Below, one piece after another: positions 35,064 through 42,977 of a stretch of 64,000 nucleotides of DNA. The stretch comes from Desulfofalx alkaliphila DSM 12257. GTDB taxonomy: Bacteria; Bacillota; Desulfotomaculia; Desulfotomaculales; Desulfohalotomaculaceae. The position numbers and the translations under genes were made by a program. The DNA is taken from positions 124,001-188,000 of the forward strand of contig NZ_JONT01000002.1 of assembly GCF_000711975.1 (NCBI RefSeq), read 5' to 3'. The stretch's first letter is position 1. Each line of letters starts with the position of its first letter. The notes under the pieces were generated by a model. The model saw only the letters and a program-made list of their open reading frames with translations, ran no database searches and was not told where the DNA came from.

Positions 35064-36204
35064 AACTGCAGATGCGGTGGTGATCGGTGGCGGAATTATA
35101 GGTTGTTCCACCGCTTACAACTTAGCCAAAATGGGATTAAAAAAGGTTGTATTGATAGAAGAAAAGTATATTGCCAGCGGGGCCACAGGCCGTTGCGGTG
35201 CGGGTATGCGGATGCAGTGGGGCACCGAGCCAAATGCTGTGCTGGCCAGGGACAGCGTGGCCATGTATGAAACGCTGGAAGAAGAATTGGAATATGACGA
35301 CAGTATCGAGTTAAAACAAGAGGGTTATTTGCTGTTGGCTTACAATGAAAAAATGGTTGAGCAGTTTCATAAAAATTTAGGCCTGCAGCACAAATTGGGT
35401 ATTCCTTCCCGCTGGGTTACCCCTGAAGAAATCAAGGAACTGGTGCCCCATATAAATCTGCAAGGATTACACGGTGCAACATTCTGCCCAAAGGACGGTC
35501 ACTGCAATCCTTTTAAAGCAACGGACGCTTATGCCCAGGCTGCAAAAAGACTGGGTGTCGAAATATTGACATACACAAGGGTTACAAAGCTCCTTAAAGA
35601 AGGGGATAAGATCAGTGGTGTAGAAACTACTAAGGGTACAATATTATCACCACTGGTAATAAGTTGTGCCGGTGCATATACCCGTGAGTTAGGGCGCATG
35701 GTGGGGGTAGAATTGCCCATTTACCCGGAACGCCACCAAATCTTAGTTACTGAGCCGGTGGAGAAACTGCAAGGCCCCATGGTGATGTCTTTCTACCATG
35801 GTATTTATTGCCAGCAGGTACCCCATGGTGGTTTTATTATGGGTTTAGGTGACCCCAACGAGGTAAAGGATTATAATATTAAGTCCAGTTGGCAGTTTAT
35901 GCATGAAATGGCCGCTAAAATTACCTTTATCCTGCCCATACTGAAAAACTTGAGGGTGGTAAGACAGTGGAGCGGTCTATATGATTTAACACCTGACAAA
36001 ACTCAAATACTGGGTGCTATTCCTGAGGTGCCTGGTTTCTTCGTTGCCGCCGGTTTTTCCGGTCGTGGCTTTATGATTGCTCCGGTGGTTGGCAAACTGA
36101 TGGCAGAGGTGATGCTGGGCCAAGAACCGGAATACCCCATAGATATGTATGGCGTGAAGAGATTTGAAAGTGGCCAACTATATGTAGAACCGTCAGTTGT
36201 TTAG
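35056..36204 (+). CDS. DAO-family FAD oxidoreductase (sarcosine oxidase beta/proline dehydrogenase beta-like)
   Basis: 382 residues from ATG 35056. The FAD motif is VIGGGIIGCSTAYNLAKMG near the N terminus; ASGATGRCGAGMRMQWG follows, the flavin-attachment region of sarcosine oxidase beta. The C-terminal GFSGRGFMIAPVVGKLMAE motif closes the FAD site. This is the probable substrate dehydrogenase, acting on a secondary or N-methyl amino acid (sarcosine, proline or related). Such reactions give an imine that hydrolyses to an aldehyde or keto acid. It belongs to a complex with the four genes upstream. The exact substrate cannot be read from the sequence. Confidence 0.85.
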   Translation: MIKTADAVVIGGGIIGCSTAYNLAKMGLKKVVLIEEKYIASGATGRCGAGMRMQWGTEPNAVLARDSVAMYETLEEELEYDDSIELKQEGYLLLAYNEKMVEQFHKNLGLQHKLGIPSRWVTPEEIKELVPHINLQGLHGATFCPKDGHCNPFKATDAYAQAAKRLGVEILTYTRVTKLLKEGDKISGVETTKGTILSPLVISCAGAYTRELGRMVGVELPIYPERHQILVTEPVEKLQGPMVMSFYHGIYCQQVPHGGFIMGLGDPNEVKDYNIKSSWQFMHEMAAKITFILPILKNLRVVRQWSGLYDLTPDKTQILGAIPEVPGFFVAAGFSGRGFMIAPVVGKLMAEVMLGQEPEYPIDMYGVKRFESGQLYVEPSVV

Positions 36205-36226
36205 TTGTCATCATTGGGAGGTGAAG

Positions 36227-36616
36227 ATGTTGAAAAAGTTGGATAAAAAAGAAGAACTATGTACTGCCTGCCATCTGTGCGAGCAAATATGTTCCCGCAC
36301 CTATTTTAAAGAAGAAAACCCCAAAAAATCTGCCATACGAATTGAGGAGCAACCGAACATAAAGATTACCGTATGTTCTCAATGTGGTGAATGTATTGAC
36401 CTTTGTCCGGCGCAGGCCATTTATCGAGACAAAAAAGGTGTTGTTAGAATTAGGAAAGCCATTTGTGCCGGCTGTTTTGCCTGTGTTGGTTTTTGTCCCG
36501 AAGGGGCCATGTACCACCAGGGTGAGCTGGAAGAACCCTTTAAGTGTATCGCCTGTGGAATTTGCGCTAAGGAATGCCCAACTGGAGCAATATTTGTAGA
36601 AGGGGAGGCGACATAA
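36227..36616 (+). CDS. Polyferredoxin subunit associated with AOR
   Basis: 129 residues from ATG 36227, with GGGAGGTG immediately upstream. Four Cys motifs are visible: CTACHLCEQIC, CSQCGECIDLCP, CAGCFACVGFCP and CIACGICAKECP, enough for four [4Fe-4S] clusters. Fe-S subunits of this kind are encoded next to AOR and form an electron wire that can join it to ferredoxin or to a partner enzyme. Its TAA stop overlaps the AOR start (TAATG), so synthesis is coupled. Confidence 0.85.
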   Translation: MLKKLDKKEELCTACHLCEQICSRTYFKEENPKKSAIRIEEQPNIKITVCSQCGECIDLCPAQAIYRDKKGVVRIRKAICAGCFACVGFCPEGAMYHQGELEEPFKCIACGICAKECPTGAIFVEGEAT

Positions 36617-38772
36617 TGAATGTTGAGCAGTTAAAAGCAGCCCACAAATTGCTGGCAGAGTACAGATATACCCCAGCAAAGTTAGACAGGGGCTATGCCA
36701 ATAAATCGCTGTATATTAACCTATCCGAGAATAAAATTGAAGAAAAAGTCGTTACCGAAACAATGAAGGAAAAATTTATTGGTGGCAAGGGCTTTGGTCT
36801 TTGGTATTTATGGAATGCAGTAACACCGGAAACCAAATGGAATGATCCGGAAAATGAAATAGTAATTTCACCTGGACCCATTGGCGGTATTACTCAGTAT
36901 CCCGGTGCAGGCAAGTCACTGGTGGTAAGCATATCTCCCACCACCGGTTCGGTGGTGGACAGTAACGTAGGCGGTTACTTTGGACCACTGCTGAAATTTT
37001 CCGGCTGGGACGCCCTAGAGGTGCAGGGTAAAGCAGAGAAGGATGTAATTATCTTTATAGATGGAAACAATGGTCTTGTTACCATTGAAGAATCCCCGGA
37101 GGAAGCGGTAGACAGTCACCTGCTGGGTGAACAACTAACAGAAATGTTTGCAGATAATGAAGAGGATAAAAGAAACATTTCAGTTGTCTCAGCAGGCACC
37201 GCTGCAGAACATACCTTAATTGGTATGTTGAACTTTTCTTTTTACGATGCAAGAAGAAAGGCAGTGAGATTAAAACAGGCGGGCCGTGGCGGTATAGGAA
37301 CGGTACTAAGAGATAAAAAGATTAAAGCAATTGTTGTAAAATTCCGGGGTGTTAAAGGGAACTTGAACAATGTTGCTGACTTTGAAAAGGTGTCCAAAAC
37401 AGGTATCAAGCTACACAAAGAAATTTATAACGGTGACGACAAGCAAAACAAAATGAGACTGCGTGGCACCACATTTTTAGTGGGAATTATGAATGACTAC
37501 GACTTACTTCCCACCAATAACTTTAAATTTGGTTCTCACCCAAAGGGCAAGGAAATATCAGCCCCCAAATGGGTAGAGAGATTTAATTACACCGGGAAAT
37601 CCGACGGATGCTGGTACGGGTGTACCCTGTCATGCTGTAAGGTAATGTGCGACTTCGAACTAAAAACCGGGCCCTATAAGGGACAAAAAGTAATTATTGA
37701 TGCACCTGAATACGAAACCATCGCCGGGGTAGGTTCCAACTGCGGCATATTTGACATTGATTATATAGCTGAGTGTAACTTTTATTGTGATACCTACGGC
37801 ATTGATACCATTTCCTTTGGTACTTTAACTGCCTTCCTGATGGAGTGCTACGAAAATGGTATTATAAACAAAGAAATAACCGGCGGCCTGGAGCTGAACT
37901 TTGGTAACAAAGAAGCTGCCATGGAACTGCTGCACCAAATGTCCAGGGGTGAAGGATTCGGTAAAATAGCCGGGCAAGGTGTTAGAAAGTGCAAGGAACT
38001 GTTTATTAAGGAATACGGCGCAGACGCTAATTTCCTACAGGATATAGCCATGGAAGCAAAGGGAATGGAGTATGCTGAATACCTGAGCAAAGAATCGCTT
38101 GCACAGCAGGGTGGTTTTGGTTTAGCCAACAAAGGGCCACAGCACGATGAAGCATGGCTAATATTTATGGATATGGTAAATAACCAGCTGCCCACCTTTG
38201 AAGATAAAGCAGAGGCCCTACACTACTTTCCAATGTTCAGAACATGGTTTGGCTTAGTAGGACTTTGTAAATTGCCTTGGAATGATATTGTACCGGAGGA
38301 CAACGGATTAACCGATGAACCTGCCAAAGTACCTGAGCACGTGCAAAACTATGTAGACCTATTTAACGGGGTTACCGGCAAAAACATCACGAAAGAGGAT
38401 CTAATTGCACAGTCCGAAGGTGTATATAATTTCCAAAAGGTATTTAACTTAAGAATGGGTTTTGGCACCAGGGAGTATGATAAGGTACCTTATCGTTCTG
38501 TGGGACCGGTTACTGAGGAAGAATATCTGTCCAGGCAAGAAAGGTATGACGGCCAGTTAAAAGAACTATTAGGCATGGATCCGGAGGGCATGTCCACCCA
38601 AGAAAAAATGGCTGCCCTGAGAAAATACAGGGAAGAACAATACGAAAAATTATGTGATGCCGTTTATGAAAGAAAAGGCTGGACAAAAAATGGCATACCA
38701 AAGTTAGAAACACTAAAACGTCTAGGCATGGATCTACCTGAAGTTGTTGAGGTGGTTAAACGCTATTTATAG
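36616..38772 (+). CDS. aor: Tungsten/molybdenum aldehyde ferredoxin oxidoreductase
   Basis: 718 residues from ATG 36616. The N-terminal AOR domain contains GGKGFGLWYLWN and AGKSLVVSISPTTGSVVDSNVGG, which bind the tungstobispterin. The [4Fe-4S] cluster region reads CWYGCTLSCCKVMC (about 325-340), and a fourth Cys is expected near residue 525-560 (LVGLCKLPW fits). AOR oxidises aldehydes to acids and reduces ferredoxin; the reverse acid reduction is known in acetogens. It sits in an operon with amine-dehydrogenase-like subunits, which are potential aldehyde sources, and is followed by a sulfur-carrier-like gene. The substrate range is unknown. Confidence 0.92.
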   Translation: MNVEQLKAAHKLLAEYRYTPAKLDRGYANKSLYINLSENKIEEKVVTETMKEKFIGGKGFGLWYLWNAVTPETKWNDPENEIVISPGPIGGITQYPGAGKSLVVSISPTTGSVVDSNVGGYFGPLLKFSGWDALEVQGKAEKDVIIFIDGNNGLVTIEESPEEAVDSHLLGEQLTEMFADNEEDKRNISVVSAGTAAEHTLIGMLNFSFYDARRKAVRLKQAGRGGIGTVLRDKKIKAIVVKFRGVKGNLNNVADFEKVSKTGIKLHKEIYNGDDKQNKMRLRGTTFLVGIMNDYDLLPTNNFKFGSHPKGKEISAPKWVERFNYTGKSDGCWYGCTLSCCKVMCDFELKTGPYKGQKVIIDAPEYETIAGVGSNCGIFDIDYIAECNFYCDTYGIDTISFGTLTAFLMECYENGIINKEITGGLELNFGNKEAAMELLHQMSRGEGFGKIAGQGVRKCKELFIKEYGADANFLQDIAMEAKGMEYAEYLSKESLAQQGGFGLANKGPQHDEAWLIFMDMVNNQLPTFEDKAEALHYFPMFRTWFGLVGLCKLPWNDIVPEDNGLTDEPAKVPEHVQNYVDLFNGVTGKNITKEDLIAQSEGVYNFQKVFNLRMGFGTREYDKVPYRSVGPVTEEEYLSRQERYDGQLKELLGMDPEGMSTQEKMAALRKYREEQYEKLCDAVYERKGWTKNGIPKLETLKRLGMDLPEVVEVVKRYL

Positions 38773-38793
38773 TAAATTTAAGAGGTGGTATAA

Positions 38794-38991
38794 ATGATTA
38801 AAGTCAACGGAAAAGATTTTCAATGGGAGGAAGGGCTTACCGTGCAAAAAATGTTGGAAAAAAAGAATTATACCTTTCCCCACATTGTGATTAAAATTAA
38901 CGGTAAGTATATACCACCGGAGGACTACCAAACCACAATAATAAACAAGGGAGATGACGTTGAAGCCATCCACCTGATTACCGGCGGCTAA
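38794..38991 (+). CDS. MoaD/ThiS-like beta-grasp sulfur carrier
   Basis: 65 residues, ending in the Gly-Gly needed for thiocarboxylation (HLITGG). The fold pattern matches ThiS/MoaD: KVNGKDFQWEEGLTVQKML, KINGKYIPPEDY and GDDVEAIHLI. Small carriers of this type are commonly found next to AOR genes and may supply the dithiolene sulfur of the tungstopterin. It starts 21 bp after aor and is the last gene of the sigma-54 operon. Confidence 0.83.
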   Translation: MIKVNGKDFQWEEGLTVQKMLEKKNYTFPHIVIKINGKYIPPEDYQTTIINKGDDVEAIHLITGG

Positions 38992-39025
38992 ATAAAACTG
39001 TGCCAGTGACACTGCCGTAAGCAAT

Positions 39026-39062
39026 AAACAAGCTCGGTTTATCGGACTGGGCTTGTTTTATT
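39026..39062 (+). terminator. Terminator of the redox operon
   Basis: AAACAAGC (39026-39033) pairs with GCTTGTTT (39051-39058), followed by TATTATAT. It separates the operon from deoC. Confidence 0.7.
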
Positions 39063-39109
39063 ATATCTAAACTTGGTAGCATTATATAAAAAGCCAAAGG
39101 AGATTAATA

Positions 39110-39793
39110 ATGAAAACCAAGAAGCAATTGGCCGCAATGATTGACCATACACTGCTGAGGCCCACCGCCACCAAAGATGATATTATAATGCTGTGTAAAG
39201 AAGCAGCGGATTATAGTTTTGCTTCCGTTTGTGTAAATCCTTGCCATGTGCCTTTGGCAGTGGAGCAGCTGCAGGGAACAGATATAGCCGTTTGTACGGT
39301 AATCGGTTTTCCCTTAGGTTGCTCAACCACCGCTGCCAAGACCTTTGAGGCGAAGGATGCTGTTAGTAACGGTGCCCAGGAATTAGATATGGTCATTAAT
39401 ATCGGAGCATTAAAGGCGGGCAAGCAAGAAATTGTTTTAGAGGACATAAAAGCGGTGGTGGCTGCTGCCCAAGTCATTAACCCAAGCGTAATCATTAAAG
39501 TTATAATTGAAACATGCTATCTAAGCAAAGACGAAAAAATTACTGCCTGTCAACTGGCCCGCAGGGCAGGTGCCCACTATGTGAAAAACAGCACCGGTTT
39601 TGGTAGCGGCGGTGCCACTGTGGAGGATGTGTGGCTGATGCGTAAGACAGTGGGACCACACCTGGGGGTAAAGGCAGCCGGAGGAATTAAAACAGCCTCC
39701 CAGGCCCTCGCCTTAATAGAAGCAGGGGCCACCAGAATAGGAGCCAGCGCCGGTATAGCAATAGTTAATGAAATGGCCGGGGAAGAATATTAA
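39110..39793 (+). CDS. deoC: Deoxyribose-phosphate aldolase
   Basis: 227 residues of the class I aldolase family. [16 protein letters not shown] lies at the N terminus. The Schiff-base Lys is in the segment YVKNSTGFG (about residues 152-160), and the second active-site region reads [10 protein letters not shown]. It cleaves 2-deoxyribose 5-phosphate to acetaldehyde and glyceraldehyde 3-phosphate in the cytosol. Start ATG 39110 follows AAGGAG. It is separated from the AOR operon by a terminator, but the acetaldehyde it releases is a possible AOR substrate, so the proximity may be functional. Confidence 0.94.
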   Translation: MKTKKQLAAMIDHTLLRPTATKDDIIMLCKEAADYSFASVCVNPCHVPLAVEQLQGTDIAVCTVIGFPLGCSTTAAKTFEAKDAVSNGAQELDMVINIGALKAGKQEIVLEDIKAVVAAAQVINPSVIIKVIIETCYLSKDEKITACQLARRAGAHYVKNSTGFGSGGATVEDVWLMRKTVGPHLGVKAAGGIKTASQALALIEAGATRIGASAGIAIVNEMAGEEY

Positions 39794-39876
39794 CATCTTA
39801 GTATTTTGGCATCAAAAGAGGACAAATATCAAAGATTATTTTATATGTGCTTAAAATGTAGATTTGATTTGATTAC

Positions 39877-39906
39877 TTGACGGACAATTTAAAATAATGC
39901 AATAAT
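39877..39906 (+). promoter_or_regulatory. Candidate sigma-A promoter for trxB
   Basis: TTGACG (39877-39882) and AATAAT (39901-39906), 18 bases apart, lie about 36 bases before the trxB start. Confidence 0.45.
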
Positions 39907-39941
39907 GTAATAGTGAGAATATACCATAGGTGGTGCATATA

Positions 39942-40862
39942 ATGACTGTAAAAGACTTAGTAATAATTGGCGGTGGACCTGCCGGATTAACTGCCGGGCT
40001 GTATGCAGCCAGGGGAGCTTTAAATACCTTAATCATAGAAAGGGGAATGCCCGGCGGGCAGGCAGCAGCAACGGAGCGGGTAGAAAACTATCCGGGTTTT
40101 CCGGATGGTATCGATGGCCCAGATTTGTCAATGAAAATGGCTGAACAAGCCCAGCGTTTTGGATGTGAAATAATATATTCTGACGTTGACAAATTAGAAT
40201 TGCATGAAAAGGGTTTCAAAATTACTTATTCAGATGAAGAGGTAATAGCGAAAGCAGTGATAGTAGCCACCGGCGCTAAACCCAAGTTTATTGGGGTAAA
40301 AGGTGAACAAGAATTCCATGGCAAAGGAGTATCCTATTGTGCTACCTGTGACGGAGCATTTTTTAGGGACGGTACCTTGGCAGTGATTGGCGGCGGGGAC
40401 GCTGCGGTGGAAGAGGCGATGTTTTTAACTAAGTTTGCAGCCAAAGTGTACATTGTACATCGCCGGGGCCAGTTAAGGGCCACCAAGATCTTGCAGCAGA
40501 GAGCCTTTGACAACCCCAAAATAGAATTTGTATGGCATTCGGTGTTGACAGAAATTAAGGGCCAAGAAAAGGTTACCGGCATAGAGGTAAAGGATGTGCG
40601 GACCAACGAACTTAGTGAGATTAAGGTAGACGGTGTCTTTATATATGTGGGCACTGAGGCAAACTCAGACTTAATAAAGGATCTGGTACAATTGGACGAA
40701 AGGGGCTATGTAATAACCCAAGAAGATACCGGCACAGGTGTACCCGGTCTCTATGTTGTGGGTGACTTAAGGCAGAAACCATTGCGGCAGGTGATTACCG
40801 CCGCTGCAGACGGTGCCATAGCAGCAGCCCAGGTGGAAAAATATCTTGCATCATTGGAGTAA
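39942..40862 (+). CDS. trxB: Thioredoxin reductase
   Basis: 306 residues from ATG 39942 (AGGTGG upstream). FAD motif GGGPAGLTAGLYAARG, redox-active disulphide in SYCATCDGAFF (about 134-144), NADPH motif GGGDAAVEEA and the C-terminal GLYVVGDLRQKPLRQVITAAADGA. It transfers electrons from NADPH to thioredoxin in the cytosol. A ferredoxin-type flavin thioredoxin reductase cannot be fully excluded, but the NADPH motif supports the standard type. No thioredoxin gene is adjacent. Confidence 0.93.
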   Translation: MTVKDLVIIGGGPAGLTAGLYAARGALNTLIIERGMPGGQAAATERVENYPGFPDGIDGPDLSMKMAEQAQRFGCEIIYSDVDKLELHEKGFKITYSDEEVIAKAVIVATGAKPKFIGVKGEQEFHGKGVSYCATCDGAFFRDGTLAVIGGGDAAVEEAMFLTKFAAKVYIVHRRGQLRATKILQQRAFDNPKIEFVWHSVLTEIKGQEKVTGIEVKDVRTNELSEIKVDGVFIYVGTEANSDLIKDLVQLDERGYVITQEDTGTGVPGLYVVGDLRQKPLRQVITAAADGAIAAAQVEKYLASLE

Positions 40863-40869
40863 TGAAATA

Positions 40870-40900
40870 GGGCGGACAATACTTGTCCGCCCTATATTTC
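40870..40900 (+). terminator. Terminator of trxB
   Basis: AGGGCGGACAA (40870-40880) and TTGTCCGCCCT (40884-40894) make a perfect 11-bp stem with a 3-base loop, followed by ATATTTCATT. Confidence 0.75.
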
Positions 40901-41081
40901 ATTACTGCCTCCATTAACAAAGGGGCGGCGGTGGAAACCCGTATCTGAAAAAAATAAAGAAGCAGGGGTTTTCTGGATTATTTTTTAAATGGCTCTATTA
41001 AAGGTAAATGTTGATGTTTTGTGTATTTTCCTATACTCTGCTATAACTAGGTAATTTAGTTCGTCAGGAGGAAAGCGGGAT

Positions 41082-41258
41082 ATGAGAAAAGAGCTTTGTG
41101 AGTTGTTAAAGGATTTATCAAAACTAAGTCAAACTGAAAAAAATAGTCTATCAGGCTATTAAACGCCAGATAGACCCTGCTTCCACTGCTAAAGGTCGGT
41201 TAATAGACGAAATGAGAGAAACACGTTTTAAAGAAGGTTTTGAATGTCCTCATTGATT
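41082..41258 (+). pseudogene. IS1595-family transposase, N-terminal remnant
   Basis: ATG 41082 has AGGAGGAAAG upstream. It reads MRKELCELLKDLSKLSQ and then meets TAA at about 41160. Shifting frame at an A-run near 41138 restores a further stretch ending RETRFKEGFECPHC, the first half of the IS1595 zinc ribbon. The coding sequence stops at that Cys pair, where foreign sequence begins. Thus it has both a frameshift and a truncation. Confidence 0.75.
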
Positions 41259-41304
41259 CTTAGCACTTTTGCTGCTGCATATCCCCGAGCTATCCATTTG
41301 TCGA

Positions 41305-41631
41305 CTATTTCAATTTTCTCAGAGAGTCGGGGTTGTTCTTTTTTAAGAGATCCCTCAGTATGTGTATTTCAAGGTCCTTTTCACCTAGCAATTCTTTTAA
41401 TTTGGCGTTTTCACTTTCTAACTCTTTAAACTCTTTAGGTGATGGGATATACTTGGCAATTCGTTTATCTTTATTTGAGGTATTATCCCAGGCTTTATGG
41501 TTATTTTTCTTGGCTTTTAGCCAGCCATATACTGTAGTAGGGGCTACCTCGTGTCGCTTTGCTACTTTATGGACGCTTCCCACTTCTTCGACTTCTTTAA
41601 GAATCTGTTCTTTGACCTCTTTGGGGTACAT
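41305..41631 (-). CDS. IS3-type transposase OrfA (helix-turn-helix) inside the IS1595 remnant
   Basis: 108 residues, intact frame. The N terminus YPKEVKEQILKEVEEVGSV followed by VAKRHEVAPTTVYGWLKAKK is the HTH_Tnp_1 domain; the C-terminal half is a leucine-zipper-like coiled coil (ELESENAKLKELLGEKDLEI). OrfA of IS3 elements binds the ends and normally precedes an overlapping orfB with the DDE catalytic domain, which is absent here. It is therefore a fragment that cannot transpose alone, though a DNA-binding protein could still be made. Confidence 0.75.
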   Translation of the reverse strand: MYPKEVKEQILKEVEEVGSVHKVAKRHEVAPTTVYGWLKAKKNNHKAWDNTSNKDKRIAKYIPSPKEFKELESENAKLKELLGEKDLEIHILRDLLKKNNPDSLRKLK

Positions 41632-41710
41632 TACTCAAATCCAGTTAGGGGGCTTAATAGAAACCTCAACTGGAAAAAGTTATTGGCCCTAAACTTAATG
41701 CAGAAATGTA

Positions 41711-42055
41711 TTGGTTACAGACGCTTGGAGAGCATATAAGACCTATGCGATAGAGAATGGTATTAAACATTATCGCATTAAGTCTAACAGTGGAAAGCAC
41801 GTTATTAAAGGGCTTTACCATATTCAAAATGTTAATGCGATTCATTCACGCTTAAAGCAGTGTATTGACCGTTTTGAAGGTGTAGCCAGTAAGTATCTTG
41901 ATAATTACTTAGCATGGTTCTTATTTATAGATAACCGTGGACATGAAAGCACCAGGCAGAATATCAAAGATATGTTACTGTCTTCCTTTAAGTTTGAGGT
42001 AGTTGAAACGTTTGATAATATTCGGCAATCAAGTTTTAATGTCTCGGAGAGTTAA
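41711..42055 (+). pseudogene. IS1595-family transposase, C-terminal remnant
   Basis: About 115 residues beginning at VTDAWRAYKTYA, the second part of the ISXO2/IS1595 DDE domain, with YHIQNVNAIHSRLKQCIDRF and YLDNYLAWFLF following. The catalytic middle region (first Asp and surrounding) is missing, replaced by the IS3-type fragment. There is no ribosome binding site before the first possible start, so this is a remnant. Confidence 0.8.
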
Positions 42056-42175
42056 TAATGCACATTAGATGGTAAATGTAGTAGGAAAATATAGTAAAGA
42101 GGTTTTCCTTTCTTACTTCAGAATATAACCACCATATAAATTCATGTTCTTAATAAATTCAGGGGGAAATACAAT

Positions 42176-42643
42176 ATGAAAACAAAAAAAGCTATAGTTG
42201 TTGTCACTGGTTTGCTATGTGTAGTTGCATTAATTAGCTTGCTAAAGAAGGACTTGTGGGAAGTAAACTCAGAGTTGTTGAGGGAAGAAATACTGTCAAT
42301 TGATCAATCTGTTGAAACAATAAATTTGTTAGATGTAACGCCATTTGAATGGGATGTAGCCTATTCATTTGACCCATATACTCCTAAGGAAAAAATTTAT
42401 AGTACGATAGGCTATAAATGGCAAAACATTAAAGAAACAGTAAGTGAAGGAATGAATCAATTAGTTTTTTTAAAGGACGGTAAAGTGGTTTGTTATTTAT
42501 ATGGATACCCTACTAATAACGGATATAGTATATCTTTCACAACAGGAAATCATACAGATGTTGCTTCTATCCTAAGTGTAAGGAATGATCTTGATTTTCA
42601 AATAATTAGAAGTGATGGCATCATATATTTGAGAAACTACTAA
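42176..42643 (+). CDS. Hypothetical exported or membrane-anchored protein in an AT-rich patch
   Basis: 155 residues. GGGGGAAA precedes ATG 42176. Residues 5-24 (KAIVVVTGLLCVVALISLL) form a signal anchor or uncleaved signal; the rest is hydrophilic and mixed alpha/beta, ending DGIIYLRNY. I do not recognise the family. The gene and its flanks are clearly more AT-rich than the neighbours and lie directly downstream of an IS remnant, which suggests horizontal acquisition. There is a terminator-like hairpin at 42805-42842. Confidence 0.65.
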   Translation: MKTKKAIVVVTGLLCVVALISLLKKDLWEVNSELLREEILSIDQSVETINLLDVTPFEWDVAYSFDPYTPKEKIYSTIGYKWQNIKETVSEGMNQLVFLKDGKVVCYLYGYPTNNGYSISFTTGNHTDVASILSVRNDLDFQIIRSDGIIYLRNY

Positions 42644-42739
42644 TAAAATTTTCTTCAACTAATGGCAAGATTTGTACAGGGTCGTCATCAACAACCGAGT
42701 AATTTGTTGATTTAATCATATATTATATGCTGAAAACAA

Positions 42740-42757
42740 GCGGTCAAAGACCGCCCC
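42740..42757. repeat. REP-like palindromic unit
   Basis: GCGGTCAAAGACCGCCCC is a 6-bp palindrome with C4 tail; variants of this GGGGCGGTC hairpin are common intergenic repeats in many Clostridia. Only one copy was recognised here. Confidence 0.45.
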
Positions 42758-42804
42758 TACAATACAATTATCAATGTTTTGAATTCGCATTTTCTATAAA
42801 ATGC

Positions 42805-42842
42805 GTCAGAGATGCATAAAAAAGTAGCACCTCTGACTTTTT
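42805..42842 (+). terminator. Intrinsic terminator
   Basis: GTCAGAG (42805-42811) with adjoining TGC pairs with GCA and CTCTGAC (42831-42837), followed by TTTTT. Oriented for plus-strand transcripts from the AT-rich gene. Confidence 0.75.
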
Positions 42843-42867
42843 ACTAAAATATCAACAATAAACATTA

Positions 42868-42911
42868 ACTGAGCCTTAAAAATAAATAGAGCTGTATCCG
42901 AAGATACAGCT
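42868..42911 (-). terminator. Intrinsic terminator with UUCG tetraloop (minus strand)
   Basis: AGCTGTATC (42890-42898) and GATACAGCT (42903-42911) form a perfect 9-bp stem. Read on the minus strand the loop is C-UUCG-G, a very stable tetraloop, followed by CTATTTATTTTT. It fits as the end of the membrane protein gene at 42978-43415. Confidence 0.75.
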
Positions 42912-42977
42912 ATAAAAAGGGAGAGGAGATTGAGGTATCGTTCTACCTATAATCTAGTATAACCATAATAACAGAAA

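Larger units (their letters stand above)
40988..42070. mobile_element. Decayed IS1595-family element with a nested IS3-type fragment
   Basis: Transposase N-terminal (41082-41258, plus) and C-terminal (41711-42055, plus) parts of one IS1595-like gene flank a reverse-oriented IS3-type orfA (41305-41631). The left end may be near 40988 (GGCTCTATTAAAGG), but a matching right terminal repeat was not found. Ends are approximate. The element is inactive as it stands. Confidence 0.65.
42644..42977. other. Gene-free AT-rich region with several hairpins
   Basis: About 330 bases with no gene but four clear inverted repeats: GCGGTC/GACCGC (42740-42754, in a GCGGTCAAAGACCGCCCCTA repeat type), CGCATTTT/AAAATGCG (42786-42805), a T-tailed hairpin (42805-42842) and a UUCG-type hairpin (42890-42911). 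Confidence 0.6.
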
